From the NCBI GenBank assembly GCA_026984415.1, contig JALSSE010000159.1, positions 1 through 14,560 on the forward strand: DNA of 14,560 nucleotides, given 5' to 3'. A program made the translations under genes and the position numbers. Source of the DNA: Hydrogenothermaceae bacterium (GTDB taxonomy: Bacteria > Aquificota > Aquificae > Hydrogenothermales > Hydrogenothermaceae). Below are positions 1-5,989 of this stretch, piece after piece. The notes below the pieces were generated by a model. That model did not search any database. It was not told where the DNA came from and was given only the letters and a program-made list of their open reading frames with translations. How positions within the stretch are numbered: position 1 is the first letter of the stretch; every line of letters begins with the position of its first letter.

Positions 1-229
1 ATTCATTGGAATATGTTTTCCCATCACATCCACAGACAGGGTCGTAAACCATGGTACATGCAGTTGGTATTTTTGTACATATACCAATTCCATTGCAATC
101 TCCCACTTCTTTTTCACAGAAGTATCCTGTTTTACAATCGTTGTTTGTTTCGCAACTTACCTCACCGTCATTTCCAGAGCCACAGTTGTAAAATAGAAAA
201 ATTGCAGTTAGAAAAATGATTTTCTTCAC
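1..229 (-). CDS. Secreted or lipoprotein-like Cys-rich protein with Kazal-type domain (3' end outside window)
   Basis: The minus strand is open from a GTG at 229-227 to the window edge (76 complete codons). A GGGAG Shine-Dalgarno lies about 7 nt upstream. The protein begins with Met-Lys-Lys and a hydrophobic stretch (residues 4-14) followed by Cys16, as in an exported protein or lipoprotein. The lipobox (FYNC) is atypical, because Asn at -1 is unusual. Cysteines then follow at 26, 32, 38, 45, 51, 58, 66 and 68. Residues 58-76 contain PVCGCDGKTYSNE, the signature core of Kazal-type protease-inhibitor modules (C-x-PVCG-x-DG-x-TY-x-N-x-C). By family knowledge such domains bind serine proteases; in bacteria they are found in exported proteins of largely unknown targets. 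The gene is divergent from the CDF transporter, with 81 bp of AT-rich DNA between. The stop codon lies outside the window, so the full length is unknown. Confidence 0.8.
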   Translation of the reverse strand, partial: MKKIIFLTAIFLFYNCGSGNDGEVSCETNNDCKTGYFCEKEVGDCNGIGICTKIPTACTMVYDPVCGCDGKTYSNE

Positions 230-310
230 TTTAAAACTCCCACTGGTTATTGTATTTTTAAACTTATAAATAAAATATAATATTATTATTAAATTTTAAA
301 AGGAATTGTA
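230..310. promoter_or_regulatory. AT-rich divergent intergenic region
   Basis: This stretch separates the divergent Kazal-domain gene (minus) and CDF transporter gene (plus), so both promoters should lie here. A TATAAT hexamer is visible on the plus strand near 277-282, but no convincing -35 box stands at 16-18 nt from it. Composition is almost entirely A/T, which makes box-spotting unreliable. An AAAAGGA Shine-Dalgarno for the transporter is at 298-304. Confidence 0.35.
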
Positions 311-1228
311 TTGGGCGAAGAAAAGGATATTTTACAAACAAATAAAAAAGTTTTAACTTTCGTTATTATTTTAAATCTTGTTATTGTTGTATTACAGATT
401 ATTTTCGGGATATACAGCCATTCTTTAGCCCTTGTAACAGATGCAGTTCATAATTTTCAGGATGTAATTTCTCTAATTATAGCTCTGATTGCTGCAATCT
501 GGATGAGAAAAAAGCCTACACAAAAGATGACTTTTGGTTATCTCCGTGCTGAAGCAATGGCTGGTTTTGTTAATTCTGGATTTTTAATTGGTGCTATATT
601 TTTAATTATCATAACAAGTTTTGAAAGGCTAATAAATCCACAGGATGTAGAAGGAATTTTTGTAATCATTATGGGCGGAATAGCTTTGATTATTAACGGG
701 TATTCTGCTTATCTTCTTGGATTTCACCACCATCACCATGGAGAAGAACATGACCACAACCACGAAAATTTAAATATAAAAGCTGCTTATCTTCATCTTT
801 TGAGCGATGCTGGAATTTCTTTAGGTGTTGTAATTGGAGGGATTTTTATTTATCTTTACCATATTTACTGGATAGACCCTGTTATTTCTATTGTTTTTAG
901 TCTATATATTTTAAAGGAAACAGTGCCTATTCTTGTTAAGACTTCAACTATTTTAATGGAAGGAGTTCCTTATAAGTTTGATATAGAAGAAATTGAGTTA
1001 GAAATAAAATCTATTCCAGATATTATTGATGTTCACGATTTTCATATCTGGGCTTTATCTTCCAAAGATATTTATTTTTCAGGACATATTACAGTTAAAG
1101 AAAATTTAAGTTTAAAAGACATAGACAGGCTCATTTCAGTAATTCAGGAAAAATTAAGAAAAAAAGGAATTAATCACATTACAATCCAGCCAGAAATAAA
1201 AGATTTCCAATGTGAAAATGTACATTAA
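311..1228 (+). CDS. CDF-family cation efflux protein (Zn2+/Cd2+, CzcD/ZitB-like)
   Basis: This 305-aa protein has the usual CDF length and layout. Hydrophobic helices occur at about residues 14-34, 40-63, 83-104, 113-136, 160-182 and 186-206. The metal site is visible as H47xxxD51 in TM2 and H162xxxD166 in TM5; this HD-HD arrangement is characteristic of Zn/Cd-type members. A His-rich cytosolic loop (residues 139-151, five consecutive His then HDHNH) lies between TM4 and TM5, where such loops feed or sense zinc. The C-terminal cytosolic domain carries the family motif DVHDFHIWALS (240-250). It should exchange cytosolic Zn2+ or Cd2+ for protons at the inner membrane. I take the TTG at 311 as the start, because AGGA lies 6-7 nt upstream and no ATG fits better. 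Its 3' end converges on the DUF433 gene with an 18-bp gap. It looks like ordinary chromosome flanking the accessory block. Confidence 0.92.
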   Translation: MGEEKDILQTNKKVLTFVIILNLVIVVLQIIFGIYSHSLALVTDAVHNFQDVISLIIALIAAIWMRKKPTQKMTFGYLRAEAMAGFVNSGFLIGAIFLIIITSFERLINPQDVEGIFVIIMGGIALIINGYSAYLLGFHHHHHGEEHDHNHENLNIKAAYLHLLSDAGISLGVVIGGIFIYLYHIYWIDPVISIVFSLYILKETVPILVKTSTILMEGVPYKFDIEEIELEIKSIPDIIDVHDFHIWALSSKDIYFSGHITVKENLSLKDIDRLISVIQEKLRKKGINHITIQPEIKDFQCENVH

Positions 1229-1246
1229 GATTAAAAAATTTCTTTA

Positions 1247-1564
1247 TCAGTTAAAATCTAAACTTTCAACTAATTCCTCATTTTTAATAACATCTGCAGA
1301 GTATAAAATGGCGGCTAATATGTCTTCTTTTGTTAAATTTGGATAGGCTTTTAAAAGGTCTTCTATTGTCATTCCTTCCCCTAATTTCGTCAGTATAAGT
1401 TCAACAGGTATCCTTGTTCCCTTTATTATTAGCTTTCCTTTTAATATATTTGGGTCTGAAGTTATTCTATTTCTATACTTCTTTTTATGTCCCCCAATTA
1501 AAATTTGTTTACTAAAATATCTGGTATAAAATTCTAATGTGTTTCCATCAATAACTAAATCCAC
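1247..1564 (-). CDS. DUF433 family protein (putative orphan antitoxin)
   Basis: This 105-aa protein contains a recognisable DUF433 core from about residue 32: RITSDPNILKGK, then KGTRIPVELILTKLGEGM, then IEDLLKAYPNLTKEDILAAI, with a winged-helix-like pattern. DUF433 proteins are commonly antitoxins or regulators paired with a DUF5615 PIN-like toxin gene; that is family knowledge. No DUF5615-like gene is adjacent here, so it appears unpartnered. The start is uncertain. The GTG at 1564 is the only start codon before the domain, and the AGGTGG around it gives no clear separate Shine-Dalgarno. The first internal Met lies well inside the core, so an upstream start is needed. A TATAAT hexamer sits upstream around 1594-1599 on this strand, suggesting its own promoter, though the -35 is poor. 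It is convergent with the CDF gene. Confidence 0.75.
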   Translation of the reverse strand: MDLVIDGNTLEFYTRYFSKQILIGGHKKKYRNRITSDPNILKGKLIIKGTRIPVELILTKLGEGMTIEDLLKAYPNLTKEDILAAILYSADVIKNEELVESLDFN

Positions 1565-1707
1565 CTAATATTTTATTAATGTATAGCAAATATATTATAA
1601 GAACGAGATTTTTACAATATATTTAATATTTAACCTCTTATCTTCCTCTCTATCCTTTTTATCTTTTCCTCTGTGAGATTGTAAAATTTAAAATTAAAGT
1701 TGATGTT

Positions 1708-2088
1708 TTACTTATAACTACTAAAAAGCTTTAAATCTTTAATATATTTAAAGTCTTTTTTATTGTAAGTTAATAGAGGAACATCATAATATATAGATGT
1801 TGCAGCTATTAAAGCATCAGGAATTTCCAATCCATGACTTTTTGAATATTGTTCTATTAAGTCTAAACCAATTTTTGATATCCCTTCATTTATTAGCAGT
1901 AAATAAAAATTTTCTAAAAATTTTTTTATTTTGCTTAGCTCTCTTTTATTTATAGCTCCGTAGTATAGTTCCATGGAGGTTATAACACTAATTGCGAAAT
2001 TCTCCTCATTAATATTTTCAACTAATTCCTTAGTTTCTGTATTCCCTTTGAATAATTCAATGATTATATTGGTGTCTAAAATTATCAT
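1708..2088 (-). CDS. vapC: VapC-type PIN-domain ribonuclease toxin
   Basis: This 126-aa protein is a full-length PIN domain. The acidic metal-binding residues are visible: D5 in the N-terminal ILDTNIIIELF, E40 in ITSMELYYG, D91 in IPDALIAATS, and an acidic residue in the terminal TYNKKDF (about 112). VapC toxins are Mg2+-dependent endoribonucleases that usually cut tRNA or rRNA and are neutralised by a co-transcribed antitoxin. The start ATG overlaps the stop of the upstream antitoxin gene by 4 nt (ATGA, 2085-2088), which implies translational coupling. All catalytic positions are intact, so the toxin is probably functional. The RNA target cannot be read from the sequence. Confidence 0.9.
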   Translation of the reverse strand: MIILDTNIIIELFKGNTETKELVENINEENFAISVITSMELYYGAINKRELSKIKKFLENFYLLLINEGISKIGLDLIEQYSKSHGLEIPDALIAATSIYYDVPLLTYNKKDFKYIKDLKLFSSYK

Positions 2089-2294
2089 CTAATTGTGTTT
2101 CCCCATGCTTTTTTTCTGATGCTTTCTAATGTAATATCTCTTTCTTTCCATATTCCAAAAATGGATTCAAAATCAGGTTTCCCTTTTTTCTTTTCAGATT
2201 TTATTTGGATTTTTTTAACATATGGAATATCTTTCAATAAATCAATTAAATGTTTTGCCTTTTCTTCATCGGATATATCAATTACTATTTTCAT
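2085..2294 (-). CDS. VapB-like antitoxin of the adjacent PIN toxin
   Basis: This 69-aa protein lies directly upstream of vapC and overlaps it by 4 nt. It starts with a beta-strand-like MKIVIDISDEEKAKHLIDLL, followed by a charged linker, and ends with FGIWKERDITLESIRKKAWG. This W-x-x-RDITLE-x-IR-x-KAW tail recurs in short antitoxins paired with PIN toxins and is expected to wrap the toxin active site. The N-terminal DNA-binding fold is not clearly assignable to AbrB, RHH or Phd. A GGAG Shine-Dalgarno lies 7 nt before the ATG. Position and tail make the antitoxin role likely; the exact family is uncertain. Confidence 0.82.
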   Translation of the reverse strand: MKIVIDISDEEKAKHLIDLLKDIPYVKKIQIKSEKKKGKPDFESIFGIWKERDITLESIRKKAWGNTIR

Positions 2295-2355
2295 TTTACA
2301 TCTCCAATAAAATCTGTGAATTTATAAAACTAAATATGTATCTGAGAAGAAATTT

Positions 2356-2376
2356 TACCACAGGTATATACACAGA
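2356..2376. promoter_or_regulatory. Possible VapB operator palindrome
   Basis: An 8-bp perfect palindrome GTATATAC (2364-2371) lies about 70 bp upstream of the vapB start. It sits between two copies of CACAG on the plus strand (2359-2363 and 2371-2375). TA antitoxins usually bind palindromes near their own promoter, so this is a candidate operator. In such AT-rich DNA it may be chance. Confidence 0.25.
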
Positions 2377-2377
2377 C

Positions 2378-2803
2378 TTAATTTGAGGTTGTTTTAACTT
2401 GTATAGTTTCTTCAATTAACTGGGCAATATTTACACTTGGTATAATTCTATCTTTTAGTGGAAGATATGAACATTTTTGAAAAATTATTCCTCTAATGAA
2501 ACCATAAACAATAGAAAGTCCATTATATAGAAGTAATCTTGCCTTTTTTTCTTCATTTAATTCTTCAGTAAATTTAAAAACGGCAAGAATTTCTGCTTTT
2601 GCCTTTAGTTTTACATTTCTTGCTCTATCGTTAATTTTAACATTGACTAAAAGCCCATCAAACTTTTCATTATCTGTTTCAACGATAACTGGGTCAAAAT
2701 CTATATCTATCTTAAACCTATTTTGTCCTTCTAAATTTTCCTCTAAACTAAAATTTTCAATCTGGATATCTTCAAGCTGCAGTTGTGAAAACTTCACTTT
2801 CAT
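2378..2803 (-). CDS. SecB-like chaperone (TAC-type, toxin-antitoxin-associated)
   Basis: This 141-aa protein has the SecB layout. It begins with an N-terminal strand region (FSQLQLEDIQIENFSLEEN). Alternating beta strands follow, covering KIDIDFDPVIVET, LLVNVKINDRA and LKAKAEILAVFKF. The conserved helix region is VYGFIRGIIFQKC (99-111) followed by LPLKDRIIPSVNIAQLIEE (114-132), corresponding to the SecB pattern YS-x-x-R ... P-x-N-F-x-x-L. Its start lies inside the upstream Xre gene (32-nt overlap), so the two are coupled. SecB-like proteins placed directly after HigA/Xre antitoxins occur in toxin-antitoxin-chaperone (TAC) modules, where the chaperone protects the antitoxin; that is established for the Mycobacterium HigBA-Rv1957 system. 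No toxin gene precedes this pair, so the module looks incomplete. A general export SecB is less likely given the context. Confidence 0.72.
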   Translation of the reverse strand: MKVKFSQLQLEDIQIENFSLEENLEGQNRFKIDIDFDPVIVETDNEKFDGLLVNVKINDRARNVKLKAKAEILAVFKFTEELNEEKKARLLLYNGLSIVYGFIRGIIFQKCSYLPLKDRIIPSVNIAQLIEETIQVKTTSN

Positions 2804-2996
2804 TTAGTTTTTCCCTGTTATTTTTTATTAGTTTAAATAAATTCCTATTTGGTGCAGTTTTGTAGTTTAGTTTTTCTCTATCTATTATCTGTATTTCTGC
2901 ATCTACTTCAAGGGCTGATAAGATTTTTGCTACAGTTTTTAAGGATATGTTTTCTCCGCTGAATATTTTCGTGATATAAGCAGGTGAAACACCCAT
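2772..2996 (-). CDS. Xre/HigA-like antitoxin, N-terminally truncated, probably frameshifted
   Basis: From the ATG at 2996 the product is 74 aa and starts in the middle of a helix-turn-helix (MGVSPAYITKIFSGENISLKT). Reading upstream in the same frame gives KKLAER, completing HTH helix 2, but TAA and TGA stops follow within a few codons. The break coincides with a run of seven A on this strand (3010-3016). Changing the run by one base joins the HTH to an open upstream frame: removing one A opens it back to an ATG at 3042. The C-terminal tail (about residues 40-74) extends beyond the HTH and could be the chaperone-addiction segment found in TAC antitoxins. Without the first helices, DNA binding is doubtful. 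It may be a decaying pseudogene, a sequencing error, or a slippage-controlled gene. It overlaps the SecB-like gene by 32 nt. Confidence 0.6.
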   Translation of the reverse strand: MGVSPAYITKIFSGENISLKTVAKILSALEVDAEIQIIDREKLNYKTAPNRNLFKLIKNNREKLNESEVFTTAA

Positions 2997-3090
2997 TCTT
3001 TCTGCAAGCTTTTTTTATATTCAGCTTTTTACAAAAATACATAACTAAACTAAGGAAGAAGTTGCCTATTACTTTCTCAAGGCTGAAATT

Positions 3091-3108
3091 GATTTAGTTC
3101 CAATTCCA
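3091..3108. repeat. 18-bp element, copy A
   Basis: GATTTAGTTCCAATTCCA matches 10013-10030 (GATATAGTTCCAATTCCA) at 17 of 18 positions, in the same orientation. Weaker similarity continues on the downstream side. This copy sits between the DUF2290-like gene and the Xre/SecB pair. See the separate finding. Confidence 0.5.
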
Positions 3109-3152
3109 ATAGATACTTCTAATAATTTTATTCTAACAATTGGCTTAATATT

Positions 3153-3809
3153 TTATTCGTAATGTACATGTAAAATTTGTTTTTCATTTTCCGTTATTGT
3201 TTCTTGGAAGTTGATATCTTTTTTGAATTCATCTATTATATTCCAAAATTTATCTCCTTTATTAGAATAGAAATTCATAATAATAAACTTTATAAAACGG
3301 TAAGGAGAAATAGGTTTAGAAACAGGAATCCGGCAAGAACTATAATTTCCTAGTGTTAGATGGGCTTTAGGATGTATAACATCATTATGAACTTGAGAAT
3401 AATCAAAACGTATAGGAAAAGTTATTATTTTTCCTTCTTGGATATTTCCAAAAAGTTCTTCTCCATAGAGAAAACTTTCGTATTGATCGGGCATATCTTG
3501 ATATTTCACAAAAGATGGATGAGGATAAAAAGATAGAATATGTTCCTCTAATATTTTACTTTTACTAAATTTATAAAGCATTTGTATAATACCACCATCA
3601 ATCATTAAAATATTAAAATCCTTATTTCTAAGAATTTCTCTATATATACTGTCATAAGATTGACTTTTCAATATAAAAGAAATATTTTTGAATCCTATCC
3701 ACGAAATTTCCCCATCTTTTTCTTTTGGATAGTTCTGTGCTACACATATACCATTTTGGATAAAAATTTCGGTAATGTGTTTAATTTGGTGAAATGTATC
3801 TTTAACCAT
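3153..3809 (-). CDS. DUF2290-like protein, partner of the SF1 helicase
   Basis: This 218-aa soluble protein has no signal peptide or TM segment. It matches my memory of the DUF2290 family. Visible features are LMIDGGIIQMLYKF (68-81), SFYPHPSF (93-100), RFDY (134-137), and the strongest block HPKAHLTLG followed by CRIPVSKPISPYRFIKFII (146-177). H146 and H150 (HPxxH), R134, D136 and R160 are candidate functional residues. No known nuclease or transferase motif could be assigned, and the function of the family is unknown to me. It starts 11 nt after the stop of the SF1 helicase gene, with an AAGG-like ribosome-binding site, so the two are almost certainly co-transcribed and probably act together. 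It is followed by about 150 bp of non-coding DNA. The family call is moderate; the operon link is strong. Confidence 0.7.
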   Translation of the reverse strand: MVKDTFHQIKHITEIFIQNGICVAQNYPKEKDGEISWIGFKNISFILKSQSYDSIYREILRNKDFNILMIDGGIIQMLYKFSKSKILEEHILSFYPHPSFVKYQDMPDQYESFLYGEELFGNIQEGKIITFPIRFDYSQVHNDVIHPKAHLTLGNYSSCRIPVSKPISPYRFIKFIIMNFYSNKGDKFWNIIDEFKKDINFQETITENEKQILHVHYE

Positions 3810-3820
3810 TTTGGCTAACC

Positions 3821-5956
3821 TTATGACTCTAATAATTTTCTGAGAATTTTTTGATATTCTTCTGGATAATCTTCCAAAAAGCTATTTCCCTGTTTTATAT
3901 CTTTAACTATTTCATATAGAGCTTCTAAAGTTTTAACATTCTTTCTAAACCTCTTCTGTTCTTTCTCTGAAATGTCTCTATGAATTATATTTAGGCGTTG
4001 AATTTCCTCATTATCAGGATACTTAAATTTAAGTTTAAAGTCATTATTTTTAACCTCTTCATATTCTTTTATCAATCTATTCATTTTTTCTCCTATTCCT
4101 ACTACTCTGACCCAAGCCTTACTTCTAGTAATAGCAGTGAACAGCACATTTCTTCTTTTTATAAGATCACGATTTCCTAATATTCCTGAGTATGTTTCAT
4201 GAGCATTAATAATATATACCATAGGAACTTCGTTTCCTTTTGCTCTATAAATACCAGTAAAAGTAATTGAATCTTTTTGGAAAAATATATTAGCATCAAA
4301 TTCACCAGCTATATGAGAATTTATTCCTTTTTCCCATAGTTTTTTTCTAATTAGAGAAACATCTTCTTTTGTAGTTAAAGAAATAGGATTTATTACAATA
4401 ATATCGCTAAACAATAATTCATCTTCTCTAAGATTCTTTTCTATTTCAGATGCCACCCATTCCGCCTGTTCTTTTATAGTTTCAAAAGATTTAAATACTA
4501 TTAAGTCATCCAGAGATGAATGTTCTTCCAAATATCGGGGACTTGTTTCTTCTGGCCTAAAAAGAACTACTTCGCTATTAGCCTCTAATTTTCCTGACAT
4601 AATTTCATAACCAACATCTCTCCATAGTTCAGGTTGATCAAAAAATTGAACAAGTTCCCTTTCTCCTAACTCATTAACTCTATATATGCCAAAACCTAAT
4701 GCATGAGCTGTAACAAGAACTGGACGTGGATTTCTATAGCACACTTTTAAAATTTGATCATCAAAAGATCCATTACTTGAATTTGAAACTATAAACTCTT
4801 CAAGAAATTCTTTTGGATTTCCAAGAGGAGAACCTTCATTAAGCTTTTGAAGTTCATCATAGGCATAAATTAATCTCTTTTTCTCCCCTTTGAGAAAAAG
4901 GCAGCATAACTTTAAAAAAGATTCAGATAAGTCTTGTGCTTCATCGACTAAGATGGCATCGTATTTTTGAACTGGTTTTTCAACTTCAGAAATGGCTTTC
5001 TGACAAGCCACATCAAAGGGATTTTGTTCAGAAGTTGCTAATTTTTTAGCACTACGGAAATCAAAATATTCAACTTTATTTGTTATACAAAAGTCATAAT
5101 AAATACCTCTTTCTTGTTCATTATCACCTGGGCTACCCCATGCATTAACTACTTTCAATTTGTTCCAATCAGGCTCTTCCCCTGTTTTTTCAACACAAAA
5201 TCGTGTAATTAAGTCCTTAAATTGTTGCTTAAGGGAACGGGTATTAAAAGTTACAGCTATATCCCAATTTGGATATAAGGTGTGTAAATATGCAGCTTTC
5301 AGTGCTAATACTATAGTCTTTCCTGAACCAGCAAGTCCTCTTATCCTTTGAATACCATCAAAATATTCAACAATAGCCCTTTCTTGGTTTCTGTCGAGAA
5401 CAGCCATAGTTTTTTCTAATGTCTTTAATCTTGATCCTTTAGAGTTTTCTTTTTCTACATTTGTACGTTTTGATTTCTTCTTTAGCCTCAAAACAGATTG
5501 TAAGATTGATAAAACTGTTTCATAAAGTTCAGGGTGTTCCCATTCCTCAAGGTTATTAACAAATTCTCTGAATTCTGATTCATTAGTTATTATATCAGGC
5601 TCATTTATTGGCAAATTTGGAGCAAAACCTTTAGTTTCTAAATTTACTAAAAACTCACGTTTACCTTTTCTCAATTCTGTGTATTGGCGAAGCTTTGAAT
5701 CCAAAGAGCTAAATAATTCATTAAGATATCTTTCATAATTTTCAGATTCTTCCACATTTTCTATAAACTTGAAAGCAATTATTCCGTATTTTTTTGATAG
5801 CCATAAAGCATCAACTACTATAGTATCATGTCCTATAGATAAAATAGGATAACCTATATAGAGTGTACCTTCTATCTCAGGTAATGAAGAGAAGTAGTTT
5901 AAAAGAATGTCTCTTGTTGCAGGTTTGTCAGTAGCTCCTTTTATTATTTCTATCAT
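3821..5956 (-). CDS. SF1 (UvrD/Rep-like) DNA helicase with NERD-like N-terminal domain
   Basis: This 711-aa protein has two parts. Residues about 20-70 resemble a NERD nuclease-like fold: GTLYIGYPI, then D49 in IVVDALWLS, then GIIAFKF with K63. The usual E of the E-x-K motif is Ala61, so catalysis is doubtful. Residues about 185-630 form an SF1 helicase. Its motifs are Walker A GLAGSGKT (207-214), motif II VDEAQD (337-342), motif III AYDELQ (365-370), a YRAKGNE segment (570-576, motif V region), and motif VI NVLFTAITRSKAW (603-615). It should be an ATP-driven 3'-5' translocase on single-stranded DNA. The start ATG at 5956 has GGAGG 9 nt upstream. It begins 33 nt after the methyltransferase stop and is followed 11 nt later by the DUF2290-like gene. 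This places it in the defence operon rather than in housekeeping repair. The C-terminal 80 residues are charged and helical with no assigned function. Confidence 0.85.
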   Translation of the reverse strand: MIEIIKGATDKPATRDILLNYFSSLPEIEGTLYIGYPILSIGHDTIVVDALWLSKKYGIIAFKFIENVEESENYERYLNELFSSLDSKLRQYTELRKGKREFLVNLETKGFAPNLPINEPDIITNESEFREFVNNLEEWEHPELYETVLSILQSVLRLKKKSKRTNVEKENSKGSRLKTLEKTMAVLDRNQERAIVEYFDGIQRIRGLAGSGKTIVLALKAAYLHTLYPNWDIAVTFNTRSLKQQFKDLITRFCVEKTGEEPDWNKLKVVNAWGSPGDNEQERGIYYDFCITNKVEYFDFRSAKKLATSEQNPFDVACQKAISEVEKPVQKYDAILVDEAQDLSESFLKLCCLFLKGEKKRLIYAYDELQKLNEGSPLGNPKEFLEEFIVSNSSNGSFDDQILKVCYRNPRPVLVTAHALGFGIYRVNELGERELVQFFDQPELWRDVGYEIMSGKLEANSEVVLFRPEETSPRYLEEHSSLDDLIVFKSFETIKEQAEWVASEIEKNLREDELLFSDIIVINPISLTTKEDVSLIRKKLWEKGINSHIAGEFDANIFFQKDSITFTGIYRAKGNEVPMVYIINAHETYSGILGNRDLIKRRNVLFTAITRSKAWVRVVGIGEKMNRLIKEYEEVKNNDFKLKFKYPDNEEIQRLNIIHRDISEKEQKRFRKNVKTLEALYEIVKDIKQGNSFLEDYPEEYQKILRKLLES

Positions 5957-5989
5957 TTATCATTTCCTCCACAAAACTACAAAAATCTA

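Noticed and set aside
13..219. Open frame of 68 codons on the plus strand
   Set aside because: It is antisense to the Kazal-domain gene, whose signature motif and ribosome-binding site are convincing; the plus-strand product shows no domain.
1229..1246. Bidirectional terminator between the convergent CDF and DUF433 genes
   Set aside because: Only weak A/T arms (AGATT/AATCT) with no stable GC stem; the 18-bp gap does not show a standard terminator.
1620..1700. Minus-strand fragment ending NLTEEKIKRIERKIRG between vapC and DUF433
   Set aside because: It has no start codon and follows a stop; it may be a gene relic, but about 23 codons are too few to assign.
2095..2310. Plus-strand open frame opposite the VapB-like antitoxin gene
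   Set aside because: Phe/Ser-rich antisense shadow of a Lys/Glu-rich gene; the antitoxin on the other strand has a 4-nt overlap with vapC and a good ribosome-binding site.
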